From Kutzneria viridogrisea (lineage in GTDB: Bacteria > Actinomycetota > Actinomycetes > Mycobacteriales > Pseudonocardiaceae): a stretch of 64,000 nucleotides of DNA. How positions within the stretch are numbered: the stretch's first letter is position 1; the number at the start of each line of letters is the position of its first letter. Of the stretch, positions 10,201 to 19,718 are shown in pieces. The notes beneath the pieces were generated by a model. That model was given only the letters and a program-made list of their open reading frames with translations, was not told the DNA's origin and did not search any database. The translations under genes were made by a program, and so were the position numbers. Where the stretch lies: NCBI GenBank assembly GCA_014138725.1, contig JACJID010000003.1, forward strand, positions 496,001 through 560,000, given 5' to 3'.

Positions 10201-10674
10201 GGCCATGGCGGCGCCGGGCTGGTTGCTGCGCACGGAGATCAGGTTGTGGTTGGGGATGCTCAGCGAGTTGACCGGGTTCGCCGCGGTGTCGGCGATCCTG
10301 GTCACGGTCAGGTCGACCTCGTGGCCGCGGACCCGGATCGTGGCGTCCACCTCGACCCCGCCGTAGTCGGCGAAGGTCAGCGCGTAGTCCACGTGATCGG
10401 CGGACACCGTGCCGGAAACCCTTGGCGTGTAGGCCTTGCCGTTCAGTACGACCTGGGTCAGCACGTCCTCGTCACCGTAGATCACCGCCGAGCTGGCCCG
10501 GTCGGTGTAGCTGGCCACCCGGGGGAAGCCCTGGTCCAGGCTGACCGACAGCTCGGGGCTGGAGATCGTCACCAGCGAGCCGGCAGGGGTGGCCTGCGCT
10601 GGTGCCTGGACCACCGAGACGCTCGCGAGGGCGAGCAGCAGCGCGGTGGCCATGGCCCTTGTTCTACCGTTCAT
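7228..10674 (-). CDS. Secreted endo-alpha-N-acetylgalactosaminidase (GH101) with C-terminal F5/8C (CBM32-like) domain
   Basis: The protein has 1148 residues with a Sec signal peptide (about 1-29). The N-terminal and central parts match GH101: a supersandwich-like region, then a TIM barrel containing LYVDTW (Asp452) and ATEFPD (Glu478), which by position and motif are the likely nucleophile and acid/base. Jelly-roll segments follow (about 680-1000), and the C terminus (about 1010-1148) is an F5/8 type C sugar-binding module. GH101 enzymes release the core-1 disaccharide Gal-beta-1,3-GalNAc from Ser/Thr of O-glycoproteins. It heads a locus with a sugar transporter and sugar-phosphate genes on the same strand. 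Family assignment is by sequence reading only. Confidence 0.85.
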   Translation of the reverse strand: MNGRTRAMATALLLALASVSVVQAPAQATPAGSLVTISSPELSVSLDQGFPRVASYTDRASSAVIYGDEDVLTQVVLNGKAYTPRVSGTVSADHVDYALTFADYGGVEVDATIRVRGHEVDLTVTRIADTAANPVNSLSIPNHNLISVRSNQPGAAMAGARNYNATTGTGDTFGALTTSTAADAAPVSYMYGIINTGKLAASIATNSTYDKPSGATAKDNGRIVKQTVDKGGYKRLGLWSGDWLYRSSGAARSDTEPLPQAKIVITGDRNGDSAVDWQDGAIAFRDIMSSPLGWQQVAGRPVQRIPMNFASTARNPFSRTLDETKRVALNTDGLGQFVELKGYGNEGHDSGHPDYAGVGQKQGGVADLNKLIDSAHRYNAQIGVHLQDTEEYPSSPAFDPALANSVTSDLGWDWLDQSYHINYRYDGQSGRRQQRLAQLRQQAPGLDFLYVDTWYGDGYTSNKFAREMNGLGFQVATEFPDKFEGTSVWSHWANDVKYGGSDYKGINSQVVRFIRNQQTDDWIAGDPLLGGGQLTAYEGWQNLNDYNAFLKITFSVDLPTKYLQGFPIQKWTANNIQLGQGVSVSTASGARQISKDGHLVLNGGSYLLPWDQQAETKLYHWNPTGGSTTWTLPAKWGNKSSVKLYKLTDTGRQFVGDLPVSNRQVTINAAANTPYVVYPTDPGPVADPNFGAGTPVKDPGFNSGNLSKWTVTGNASVATTSLGNKQLQLAGGPAASVSQTLTGLTGGATYSATVDVQVASGTRKASLTAGGATTWTDSSTYRNYDGTSDYQGTTTQPMKVLFDVPPGQGTVTLALSAEAGNPVVAFDNVRVVRTERTPQNGHYYYTDFEHETGDTWGPFVYSGNGGNPDDARTHLAPINAPYTQAGWNGKLIDDVIAGGTSLKSHEENKGPVYRTLPQTLRFQPGRRYRVSFSYEATGDNEYSFVTSGGASTNFAAAHKPTTFSTTFDATGNSWIGVDKLTEGTGNEQHDLVIDNLAVDDLGPAPTRIPQSQLKVSAVDSQETAAENGSAANVLDGDPATIWHTAWSQSTAQPPHEVQLDLGGSRTVSCLYYLPRQTQSNGRIANYEVYTSADGVNWGSPAATGTWTDSTAEQSACFTPRTARYVRLRALSEVNGNPWTSVAEINLAG

Positions 10675-10701
10675 CGCGACTCCGCAGGGTTGGCGTCTGG
10701 A

Positions 10702-10794
10702 CGGGATTCGCGCGCCCCAGGGCGGGACTCGCGCGCGTGTGGGCGGGACTCGCGCTTGAGACGGCGTGTCCCGCTCAGGGGAGCGCGAGTCCCG
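10702..10794. repeat. Inverted 21-bp repeat cluster between the GH101 and SIS genes
   Basis: Three copies of CGGGAYTCGCGC start at 10702, 10723 and 10744, exactly 21 bases apart. They are followed by copies of the reverse-complement unit (GTGTCCCG, GAGTCCCG) at 10766 and 10787, again 21 apart. The two half-arrays face each other and can form large hairpins. The unit is the reverse complement of the one in the large array at 26626-27160. Confidence 0.75.
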
Positions 10795-10801
10795 CTCTGG
10801 G

Positions 10802-11683
10802 TCAGGTCAGGATGATGCTGCGCGTGACCCCGCGGGGCCGGTCGGGGTTGACGCCCTGCGCGACGGCCACCCGCACGGCCACCCGCTGGGCGCGGATCAG
10901 GTCCACTATCGGGTCCACAGTGGACAGCACGAGGGTCGCGCCGGTCGCCAGCACCTGGTCGGCCAGCCCCTCGGGTGCGGGCCCGAACACCCAGACGGCC
11001 GTGTCGTGGTCGGCGATGGACACCGGACCGTGCCGGTACTCCATGGCGGAGTAGGACTCCGTCCAGCCCCGCGAGGTCTCGCGGAACTTCAGCGCGGCCT
11101 CGTGCGCGATGCCGGTGCTCCAGCCGGTGCCGAGGAAGGTGATCTGCCTGGCCCGCAGCACGCCCTCGGGCAGTTCCTCGGTCAGGGCCTGCTCGGCCAG
11201 CGCGGGCAGCCCCGACACGTCCTCGCCCAGCGCGGCGCGCAGCAGCACCAGTTGCGTGGTCGGGAACCGGGTCTGCACCACGGAGACCTCGTCGGCGAAG
11301 TCCAGCAGCAGCACGTGGTTCGCGGTCTGGTAGACCGGCGTGCCCGGGGTCGCGGTGATCACGGAGGTCACGGTGCCCGCGGGCACCCGAGCCAGCGCCT
11401 CCAGGACCTCGGTCGTCGTGCCGGAGCGGCACAGCGCCAGCACCCGGTCGTAGCGGCGCCGGACCCCGGGCAGCTCGGAGGCGGGCCACGCGTCGGTCTC
11501 ACCCTGGCCCGCGGCCTCGCGCAGCGCGGCGTAGGACTGCGCCATGTAGTACGAGGTCCCACAGCCGATCACGGCGACCCGCTCGCCCCGCAGCGGCAGC
11601 GCCTCAGGTGCGGTGGCCGCGATATCCAGTGCCCTGCGCCAGCAGTCGGGCTGGCTGGCGATCTCCTCGTTGGTGTGGCTCAT
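10802..11683 (-). CDS. SIS-domain sugar-phosphate isomerase/deaminase, AgaS-like
   Basis: This 293-residue protein has two SIS domains as in the C-terminal half of GlmS. The first has VIGCGTSYYMAQ and LCRSGTTTEV, and the second has FLGTGWSTGIAHEAALKFRE and SAMEYRHGP. It lacks the glutaminase domain of GlmS, so it is not the biosynthetic enzyme. AgaS and related stand-alone proteins deaminate and isomerise galactosamine-6-phosphate to tagatose-6-phosphate. That fits an O-glycan locus with GH101 and a PfkB-type kinase, although fructosamine or glucosamine substrates cannot be excluded. ATG start with a GGGGAG ribosome-binding site. It starts just after the end of the DUF5107 gene. Confidence 0.8.
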   Translation of the reverse strand: MSHTNEEIASQPDCWRRALDIAATAPEALPLRGERVAVIGCGTSYYMAQSYAALREAAGQGETDAWPASELPGVRRRYDRVLALCRSGTTTEVLEALARVPAGTVTSVITATPGTPVYQTANHVLLLDFADEVSVVQTRFPTTQLVLLRAALGEDVSGLPALAEQALTEELPEGVLRARQITFLGTGWSTGIAHEAALKFRETSRGWTESYSAMEYRHGPVSIADHDTAVWVFGPAPEGLADQVLATGATLVLSTVDPIVDLIRAQRVAVRVAVAQGVNPDRPRGVTRSIILT

Positions 11684-11686
11684 GGT

Positions 11687-13596
11687 TCACTCCCCAGTCA
11701 TGCTGAAATCGTGGTGCGCGGGCAGCGGCAGGTCCGGGTTGATCAGCCGCCAGGTCTGGGCCAGCACGGTTGATCCCTCACGGATGTCGGCCAGCTCGAA
11801 GCCGTTGTCCAGCACTGATCGCGCGGCCTCGTGCTCGCCGAGCGCGTGCAGCACGCGGGCCTCGGCGAGCCTGATCCGGCCCACTCCTCGGATGTCCTCC
11901 GGCAGCAGCTCCAGCACCTGCGCGGCCTCCTGCGCCCGGTCGGCGGCCAACAGGGCTTGCAGGGCCTCGACCGCGAGTGCCGCCACACCGGGTGCGAGCC
12001 GGACGGCCTGCCGCAGCAGGTCTGCCGCGCGCTCGGGCTCGACCACCGCCAGGTTGCGCATCGCCCACGGGGAGGCGGCCAGCTCCAGGGAGCGGCGCCA
12101 GGACTGGGCGGCACCGCGCAGGTCTCCCGCGTGCCACCGGGCCACGCCCTGGTGGTAGGCCGCCGACCAGGACTGTCCCGCCTTGTCCAGCAGCGCGAGC
12201 CAGTGCGGGCCGACGAGGGTCGCGGGCGGCGGGTCGAGCGGATCCCCGACCGGCATGGCGCCGTCCAGCAGCGCGAGCCAGGGGTCCTGTTGCACACCAA
12301 GGGTGTCCACCGAGAACGGCGTGCCGGGCAGCTGTGACCGTCCACTGCGGACAAGCTCCAGCGCGCCCCAGCCCGAGCCCGTGCCGATCAGTCGCCGGGG
12401 CTCCGCGTCGGCCACGGTCCGCCACTGCGTGAGCCGGTCGTCCACAGTGGACTGCGACAGCGCGCTGCCCAGCGCCGACTCGACAGCACCCCGGGCCACG
12501 GCCCAGTCGGCGCCGTGCACGGCAGCGGGGTCGGCCTGCACGGCGCCGTACGCCTCCAGCCAGTCCCACTCCGCCAGCGCGGGCATCCTGAGGTGTTCCA
12601 ACTGGGTGCGCGCCAGCCCCGCCTGGATCTCCAGGTAGCCGTGACCGGAACCCTCGGGCGCCAGCCAGTCCTGCCAGCGACGCCCGCCGCGATTCTCCCC
12701 CCACACGAACAGCTTGCGCCCGCGCAGGCGGTCGGTGGAGGTCTGCACCAGGCCCGTGCCGGTCTCGTCCAGCGCCGCGATCCACGGGCGCTGCTCGGCC
12801 GGAATCTCGAAGAAGCAGTCGGCGGCGTCGGCGTGCCGCATGGAATAGGTGTTGTCGAACCCGTTGTGCACGGGCACCGGGATCAGGTCCAGCCGCTGGC
12901 CGTAGCCGAAGTGCCAGGCCTGCTCGGCGGGGGCGAGCACGCGGGTGCCCGGGCTCTGCTCGACGGCGATGTTGGACCACCAGTAGGCGGGCACCTCGTG
13001 CTGGTTCGGGTTGCGCACGCGGACCGCCACGAACAGGAAGGCCGAGTCCACGGGCAGCCAGAAGTCCAGCTGGCACACCAGGTTCCTGGTGCGCTCCCAC
13101 TCCCAGAGCCGCAGCATCGGCGTGCCGTCGGGCGCGGTCAGCTCGGCGGCGTGCATCGGGTCGCAGGTCAGCGTGGTGTGCCCGGTACTGCCCAGGTTCC
13201 ACTCCACGCCGCCGGCGAACCAGGCGTTGCGCAGCGCCAGGTTGGCCGGCTGCACCACCGGGTTGCGGAACAGCAGCTCCCTGCCAGTCTGCTTGTCCCA
13301 CAAGGAGTGCAGCCGACCCCCCAGCTCGACCAGCACGGTCGCCCGTAGCCGGGAGTTCTCCAGCACCACGACCCGCGTCGGGGTGTCCGCCCGCTCTCGG
13401 CCGTAGCCGTCCTGCAAGCGGTACGGCAGCACGCTGCCCAACCGGCCGTAGCCGATGTTGTCGGCCAGCTCGGCTGGCAGCTCGTCGAGGTTGCGGACGT
13501 GGTGGGTCTCGTTGAGGTTGTGCAGTGGCGGCAACGGGTTCTCCGCACCGACGGCCGCCACGGGCAGCACCAGCTCGGTCGCCGTCAGGGTGGTGG

Positions 13597-13600
<4 letters not shown>
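11687..13600 (-). CDS. DUF5107 protein with C-terminal TPR-like repeats
   Basis: This 637-residue protein lacks a signal peptide, so it is presumably cytoplasmic. The N-terminal half is a beta-rich DUF5107-type domain with sugar-enzyme-like Trp/Asn/His-rich segments (ELGGRLHSLWD, GGVEWNLGSTGHT, RNPNQHEVPAYWW). The C-terminal half is a helical TPR-like region with repeated Ala/Leu-rich pairs. The GTG start (13600) overlaps the stop of the transporter ATPase gene by four bases (GTGA), showing tight coupling to sugar uptake. Glycoside-hydrolase-like or epimerase-like activity is plausible from the fold-like features and context, but no catalytic residues can be assigned. Confidence 0.75.
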
Positions 13601-14667
<1,067 letters not shown>

Positions 14668-14675
14668 GACTTCTC

Positions 14676-15575
14676 CTACTTCCCCGCGCCGAGGGTGAGG
14701 CCGGTGATGATCCGGCGGGCCAGCACGATGTAGAGCACGAGCATCGGCAGCACCACGATGGCGACCCCGGCGATCAGGCCGCCGTACTCCGACTGGTAGC
14801 TGGCCGCGCCGTAGAAGGTGAACAGCGCGCGGGCCAGGGTGAACTGGGCGTTGTCCTGGAGGAACACGATGGACAGCAGGGTCTCGTTCCACAGCCCGAT
14901 CGCGTTGAGGATCAGCCCGGTGATCAGGCCGCCCCGCGCCAGCGGCAGCATGATCGAGAAGAAGGTACGCACCGGGGAGGCCCCGTCGATGGCGGCGGCC
15001 TCCTCCAGCTCGTCGGGCAGCGAGCGGAAGAACCCGGTGAGCAGGAAGACGGTGAACGGGATGGACAGGGCCACGTAGACCAGGAACAGGCCGAACAGCG
15101 AGTTGGTCAGGTGGATCTTGGCCAGGCCGACGAACAGCGGGATCACCACGGTCTGGAACGGCACACCCATGCCGATGGCGATCACGTTGGTCAACCCGTT
15201 GGCCCCGCGCACACCGAGCCTGGTCAACGCGTAGGCAGCGGGCGCGGAGATCAGCACGATGGCCACGGCACAGGCCGCGACGAGCAGCACCGTGACGAGG
15301 AAGGCGTGCCCGAAACCGGCCTGCTCCCAGGCGTAGGCGAAGTTGCGGAACGGCTTGCCCAGCGCGAACCAGTGCTTGGGCAGGCCGAACGGGTCGGTGA
15401 AGATCTCGACCGGGGTCTTGAACGAGGCCGCGACCAGCCAGTACAGCACCAGCAGGTTGAAGGCGGTGAACAGTCCGACGACGGTCAGGCCGACCGCGCG
15501 CAGCGGGCTGAACCGCTTGGACCCCGGCGCGGGCTTGGGCCGCCTCGGCGGGCGGCGAAGCTCCACAGTGGACAT
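14676..15575 (-). CDS. Sugar ABC transporter permease (MalG type)
   Basis: This 299-residue protein has six predicted membrane segments and the EAA loop (EEAAAIDGASPVRTFFSIMLP, about residues 193-213), with its conserved Gly, that contacts the ATPase. It is the second of two permeases in a CUT1-type importer. It starts with ATG and a GGGGAAGAG site nine bases after the MalF-type permease. Expected substrate from context is a Gal/GalNAc-containing oligosaccharide, but this is an inference. Confidence 0.9.
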   Translation of the reverse strand: MSTVELRRPPRRPKPAPGSKRFSPLRAVGLTVVGLFTAFNLLVLYWLVAASFKTPVEIFTDPFGLPKHWFALGKPFRNFAYAWEQAGFGHAFLVTVLLVAACAVAIVLISAPAAYALTRLGVRGANGLTNVIAIGMGVPFQTVVIPLFVGLAKIHLTNSLFGLFLVYVALSIPFTVFLLTGFFRSLPDELEEAAAIDGASPVRTFFSIMLPLARGGLITGLILNAIGLWNETLLSIVFLQDNAQFTLARALFTFYGAASYQSEYGGLIAGVAIVVLPMLVLYIVLARRIITGLTLGAGK

Positions 15576-15584
15576 CTCTTCCCC

Positions 15585-16544
15585 TCAGAACTGGATCGCG
15601 TCGCGGCGCATCAGCCTGCGCAGCAGCACCACGAGCACGGACACCAGCGCGATCATCACCACGGCGCAGGCACAGGCCGTGCCGTACTCGGGGGTGCCCT
15701 GGGTGCCGAAGGACCGGTCGAACACGTAGATGCCCAGGGTCCAGGCGCGGATCGGCGGGGAGTAGGTGCCGGGACCGGCCAGCACGAACACCAACTCGAA
15801 GATCTTGATGGCGTTGATGGTCCAGAGCACCCCGGCCACCCCGACCACGTCCCAGGTCAGCGGCAGGGTGACGTGCCGGAACTTCTGCCAGGGCGAGGCA
15901 CCGGCCAGGTCGGAGTCCTCGTACAGGTAGGGCGGGATGCGGTCCACGGCGGCCATCAGGATGGTGATGTAGAAACCCGCGCTGGCCCACATGATCGAGC
16001 CGGTGACGGCCCAGGTGACATTCTCCGGCTGGAGGAACTTCACCGCGCCCAGGCCCAGGTGCTCCAGCAGGAAGTTGGCCATGCCCTGCTTGCCGGGCTG
16101 GAACTTGAACACGAAGCCCAGGAACATGCCCAGCGCCACCGGGGCCACGATGTTCGGGAAGAACAGGATGGCCCGCACCAGCTTGCCGCCGCGCATGTCG
16201 CGCAGCACGGTGGTGAACAGGAACGCCAGCACGAAGGTGCCGATGCCGCCGATCACCACGTACACCAGGGTGTTCACGAATGAGTCCTGAAAGGACTCAC
16301 TGGCGAACATCTGCGCGTACTGGTCGATGCCGGTGAAGGTGGGCGTGTCGCCGGCCCCGGCCCAGTGGGTGAAGCTGAGTACCGCCGTGGCCACCGTGGG
16401 CAGCACCAGGAACGCGACGTACAAGGCCAGTGCTGGCAACAGGAACGGCCAGAACAGCCGCTTCTTGCCGACGAGGTGTTCGGCCGTGGTACCGCTGACG
16501 CGTGCGGGGGCACGCGTCAGCGGCGGGGTCAGCTGGGCAACCAT
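15585..16544 (-). CDS. Sugar ABC transporter permease (MalF/UgpA type)
   Basis: This 319-residue protein has an N-terminal cytoplasmic tail followed by six membrane segments. An EAA-like loop (EDSDLAGASPWQKFRHVTLP) is near residue 215. Its ATG overlaps the stop codon of the binding-protein gene by one base (TGATG), a sign of translational coupling. With the MalG-type partner it forms the membrane channel of the importer. Confidence 0.9.
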   Translation of the reverse strand: MVAQLTPPLTRAPARVSGTTAEHLVGKKRLFWPFLLPALALYVAFLVLPTVATAVLSFTHWAGAGDTPTFTGIDQYAQMFASESFQDSFVNTLVYVVIGGIGTFVLAFLFTTVLRDMRGGKLVRAILFFPNIVAPVALGMFLGFVFKFQPGKQGMANFLLEHLGLGAVKFLQPENVTWAVTGSIMWASAGFYITILMAAVDRIPPYLYEDSDLAGASPWQKFRHVTLPLTWDVVGVAGVLWTINAIKIFELVFVLAGPGTYSPPIRAWTLGIYVFDRSFGTQGTPEYGTACACAVVMIALVSVLVVLLRRLMRRDAIQF

Positions 16545-17953
16545 CAGGTCTGCGACTTCCAGTAGTCGGCGGTCTTCGCGGCGAGCTGGTCCACGAACTG
16601 CTCGGCGCTGAGCTTGCCCTTGAGCAGGTCGTTGTCGACCGGGTAGAACACGCCGTCGACGAACTTGCCACCGAAGGCCCCGTCCAGGCCGTCCATGAAG
16701 ATGTTGTGCTCCTTGGCGGTGTTGTCCAGCGCCGCCTTGACCTCCTTGAGGTCGGCGGGCACGTCCAGGTCCGGCCGGGAGCTGATGTTGTCGGCCACCG
16801 CCGGGATTCCCTTGAGAATGGCCGAGTTCAGGAAGTACGCCATGAACGCCTTGGCGGTCTCGGGGTGCTTTGCCTTGGCGGTCAACGAGAAGCCGATGGG
16901 CAGCTGCTCCACGACGTCGTGCGTGGCGCCCGCGGGCATCGGGAACTGGAACGAGCCGTAGTCGATCTTCTTGCCCCCGCCCTGCTTGGCCAGGTACTCG
17001 CGGGTCTCGCTGGGCGCCCAGCTGCCCACGAACAGGTAGCTGGCCTCACCGTCGGCCCAGCGCTGCTGGATCTGCGGGAACTTCGAGGCGTCCCAGCCGT
17101 CCACGAAGTAGTGGCCCTTGGCCAGCTTCTCCACGATCTGCGCCGCCTTGAGGAAGCCCGGGTCGCTCTTCCAGCTCTGGCCCGACTTGTCCGAGGCCGC
17201 CTTGATCAGCCCGCCCGGTCCGACGAAGCGCTCCGCGAGCTGGGTGAAGTAGTAGGCGTTGTAGAAGTTGATGTCCCCGTCCTGGCTGACCGCGGCCTTG
17301 CCCGCCGACTTCGCCTTGTCGAACAGGGCGAACAGCTCGTCGGTGGTCTTCGGGGCGGTGAAGCCGGGGACCTGCGACTTGTCGTACCACCAGGCGTTGC
17401 CGATGAGCTCGTACGGGATCTGCACGAGGTGACCGGCCGCGTCCTTGTTCTGCGGGGTGTCGTAGAAGGTCGCGGGCACGACGTCCTTGACGGTCTTGTC
17501 GCCCTCCCCGACCTTCATGCCCAGCACCTCGTCCACGCCCTGCGTGCCGCCCGGGGTGACCACGGCCGCCTTGACCTGACTGACGTCCTGGTCGAACAGG
17601 TCCGGCACGCTGTCGGTGTTCAGCGCGGGCGCGAGGTTCTGCGTGAGGAACTTGCGGCCCAGCCACTGCACGTCGACCTTGACCCCGGTCTGCTTGCCGA
17701 AGCAGTCGATGGCGTGCTTGAGGACCTTGCCCTGCGGCTCGTCGGCCGTCCACATGGACCAGTAGGTCAACTGCTTGTCGGTGGGCTGCACCGCGGACTG
17801 CGGGCAGGCCGAGGCGAGGTACTGGTCGGCGCCGGGCAGCGCCGTGTCCCCGGCGTCCGCGCCGCCGCTCGCACCACCGCAGGCCGACAGCACCAACGTG
17901 AGCGTCGCACCGCAGGCCACCGCGGCCACGGTTCGAGCAGGGAAAGGTCTCAT
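16544..17953 (-). CDS. Sugar-binding lipoprotein of the ABC importer
   Basis: From the ATG at 17953 the protein has 469 residues with a lipoprotein signal peptide ending in the lipobox LSAC. A longer in-frame reading to 18013 is less likely, because it would put about 20 polar residues before the signal sequence. The body is a family-1 extracellular solute-binding protein of usual length. It delivers the sugar to the two permeases. It is the first gene of the minus-strand operon. It is preceded by a strong promoter and an operator-like dyad at 17991-18018. Confidence 0.9.
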   Translation of the reverse strand: MRPFPARTVAAVACGATLTLVLSACGGASGGADAGDTALPGADQYLASACPQSAVQPTDKQLTYWSMWTADEPQGKVLKHAIDCFGKQTGVKVDVQWLGRKFLTQNLAPALNTDSVPDLFDQDVSQVKAAVVTPGGTQGVDEVLGMKVGEGDKTVKDVVPATFYDTPQNKDAAGHLVQIPYELIGNAWWYDKSQVPGFTAPKTTDELFALFDKAKSAGKAAVSQDGDINFYNAYYFTQLAERFVGPGGLIKAASDKSGQSWKSDPGFLKAAQIVEKLAKGHYFVDGWDASKFPQIQQRWADGEASYLFVGSWAPSETREYLAKQGGGKKIDYGSFQFPMPAGATHDVVEQLPIGFSLTAKAKHPETAKAFMAYFLNSAILKGIPAVADNISSRPDLDVPADLKEVKAALDNTAKEHNIFMDGLDGAFGGKFVDGVFYPVDNDLLKGKLSAEQFVDQLAAKTADYWKSQT

Positions 17954-17990
17954 GGGCACCACCTGAGCGCTTGATGCGTGTTTCTGCGCA

Positions 17991-18018
17991 GTTTTATGTG
18001 TCTTCACGCACATGTCAA
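17991..18018 (-). promoter_or_regulatory. Promoter of the sugar-uptake operon with operator dyad in its spacer
   Basis: On the minus strand a perfect -35 TTGACA (18018-18013) is followed after 16 bases by TAAAAC (17996-17991). The imperfect inverted repeat ATGTGT-CTTCAC-GCACAT (17996-18013) fills the spacer between them, so a bound repressor would block RNA polymerase. The regulator is not identified. Confidence 0.6.
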
Positions 18019-18045
18019 CACGCTTCGTGCAGTAACATCCAGTTC

Positions 18046-18984
18046 GTGATCCTGACCGTCACGCTCAACACCGCCCTCGACGTGACCTACGAGGTGGACG
18101 GCCTGCGCCCGCACTGTTCGCACCGGGTGCGCACCGTGCGCGGTCGCGCCGGGGGCAAGGGCGTCAACGTGGCCAGGGTGCTCACCGCGCTGGGGCACAG
18201 CACCCAGGTCACCGGCCTCGTGGGCGGCCCGACCGGCGAACTGGTCCGCGCCGACCTCGCCGCCTCGGGGCTGGCCGACCGGCTGCACCAGGTCGCCGGG
18301 GACACCCGCCGCACGGTCACCGTGGTCGCGGGCGACGTCGGCGACGCCACCGTGTTCAACGAGCCGGGGCCGCGGGTGGGCGAGCGGGAGTGGGCGGAGT
18401 TCCTCGCGCACTACCGGGAGTCCGTGCGCGGGGCGCAAGCCGTTGTGCTGTCCGGTTCCGTGCCGCCCGGGGTGCCGGTCACCTGCTACCACGACCTGAT
18501 CCGCGTCGCCGCCGCACGCGGGGTGCCCACCGTGCTCGACACCTCCGGCGCGCCGCTGCTCGCGGCGTTGCCCGCGCACCCCGACCTGGTCAAGCCCAAC
18601 GCCGCGGAACTGAGCGAGGTCACCCGCGTGGCGAACACCGGGCAGGCCGCCGAGCGGCTGCGCGAGGCCGGGGCCGGGGCCGTGGTCGCCTCGCTCGGCC
18701 CGGACGGACTGCTGGCCGTGACCGGACAGGGCCGGTGGCGGGCCGTTCCCGGCGAACACCTGCTCGGCAACCCCACCGGTGCGGGCGACGCCTGCGTGGC
18801 CGCACTGGCCGCGGCCCTCGCCCAGGCGCACGACGTGTCCAGTGTGGACTGGCCGCGCGCGCTCACCGAGGCAGTGGCCGTCTCCGCCGCGGCCGTGGCC
18901 GCACCGCTGGCCGGGGAGTACGACGACGCGGTGCGCGAGCGGCTGCTGGCGACGGTGCATGTCGACGGCACGTCCCTGTCATGA
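18046..18984 (+). CDS. PfkB-family sugar-phosphate kinase (1-phosphofructokinase/tagatose-6-phosphate kinase type)
   Basis: The protein has 312 residues from GTG 18046. It begins ILTVTLNTALD and has the GGKGVNVARVL motif and the GAGDACVAALAA ATP/anion-hole motif with the catalytic Asp, all typical of the FruK/LacC branch of PfkB kinases. The GTG is preferred because all family homology starts there. A -10-like TAACAT (18033-18038) lies seven bases before it with no Shine-Dalgarno, suggesting a leaderless transcript. In this locus, tagatose-6-phosphate from the AgaS-like protein is the logical substrate, although fructose-1-phosphate is the commonest annotation. No aldolase gene is adjacent. 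Confidence 0.82.
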   Translation: MILTVTLNTALDVTYEVDGLRPHCSHRVRTVRGRAGGKGVNVARVLTALGHSTQVTGLVGGPTGELVRADLAASGLADRLHQVAGDTRRTVTVVAGDVGDATVFNEPGPRVGEREWAEFLAHYRESVRGAQAVVLSGSVPPGVPVTCYHDLIRVAAARGVPTVLDTSGAPLLAALPAHPDLVKPNAAELSEVTRVANTGQAAERLREAGAGAVVASLGPDGLLAVTGQGRWRAVPGEHLLGNPTGAGDACVAALAAALAQAHDVSSVDWPRALTEAVAVSAAAVAAPLAGEYDDAVRERLLATVHVDGTSLS

Positions 18985-19033
18985 AAGTGCCGTTCGGGAC
19001 ACTAGATGTCTCGAACGGCACTTTCATGACAGG
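18975..19033. terminator. Long hairpin (27-base arms) after the kinase gene
   Basis: Arms 18975-19001 and 19007-19033 pair over 27 bases with one G-T wobble and a five-base loop (CTAGA). The stop codon of the kinase lies inside the left arm. There is no T-run. The AT-richer ATGAAAGTGCCGTTCG core recurs as a style of intergenic hairpin here (see 7175 and 55106). It likely acts as a terminator or RNA-stability element. Confidence 0.75.
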
Positions 19034-19066
19034 GCTTGAGGCGCCGGGCTGTGGCAGGCTGGGGAC

Positions 19067-19717
19067 GTGGCCCTGGTGTTGCGAGTGATCTCGCCGAGTG
19101 CGCTGCTCGAGCTGGCGAAGTCGACCGTGCAGACGGCGGTGGACACAGCGGTGGTCCTGGTCTCGGTACCGGCCCGCCTGCTGGGGGTGCTGGGCGGGGC
19201 GGAGGCCCTGGTGGAGCGGATCGGCGCCACGATCGACCGGGTGGACGACCTGCTGGCCCGCACGGAACGGGTGGTCGGGGCGGCGGAGGCCGCCGTGACC
19301 GAGGTGCAGGCGATCAGCAAGGCGGCGGCGGGCGTGATCGCGGAGACGGTCGCGGTGTGCAACCAGGCGGCGGCCGTGGTGGCGGCGGCCGGGCACACCT
19401 CGGACCGGGCGGGCGCGCTGGTGCGGACCTGGGAGCCGATCACGTCCGAGGCGGCCCCGCTGGCGGACCGGTTCGTGCGGGAGCTGTCCGCGGACGAGGT
19501 GGACGCGGCGATCCGACTGGTCGACGAGCTGCCCGCGCTGACCGAGCACATGACGGCCAACGTGCTGCCGATCCTGGCCACGCTGGACCGGGTCGGCCCG
19601 GACGTGCACGAGCTGCTCAACGTCACCAAGGACCTGCGCCAGGCCATCAACGGCATACCAGGCTTCGCCTTCTTCAAGCGCCGCGGCGAACACCGCGAGC
19701 AGCAGCACGAGGACTGA
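19067..19717 (+). CDS. Helical hypothetical protein
   Basis: This 216-residue protein from GTG 19067 is not recognised. It is almost entirely predicted alpha-helical and rich in Ala, Val, Leu and Asp. A weakly hydrophobic N-terminal helix (about 5-45) is followed by repeated amphipathic helices resembling a coiled-coil bundle (about 45-200) and a basic/acidic tail (RRGEHREQQHED). Actinobacterial proteins of this look are often membrane-associated, but no enzyme motif is visible. It stands alone between a strong hairpin and a pseudogene. Confidence 0.65.
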   Translation: MALVLRVISPSALLELAKSTVQTAVDTAVVLVSVPARLLGVLGGAEALVERIGATIDRVDDLLARTERVVGAAEAAVTEVQAISKAAAGVIAETVAVCNQAAAVVAAAGHTSDRAGALVRTWEPITSEAAPLADRFVRELSADEVDAAIRLVDELPALTEHMTANVLPILATLDRVGPDVHELLNVTKDLRQAINGIPGFAFFKRRGEHREQQHED

Positions 19718-19718
19718 G

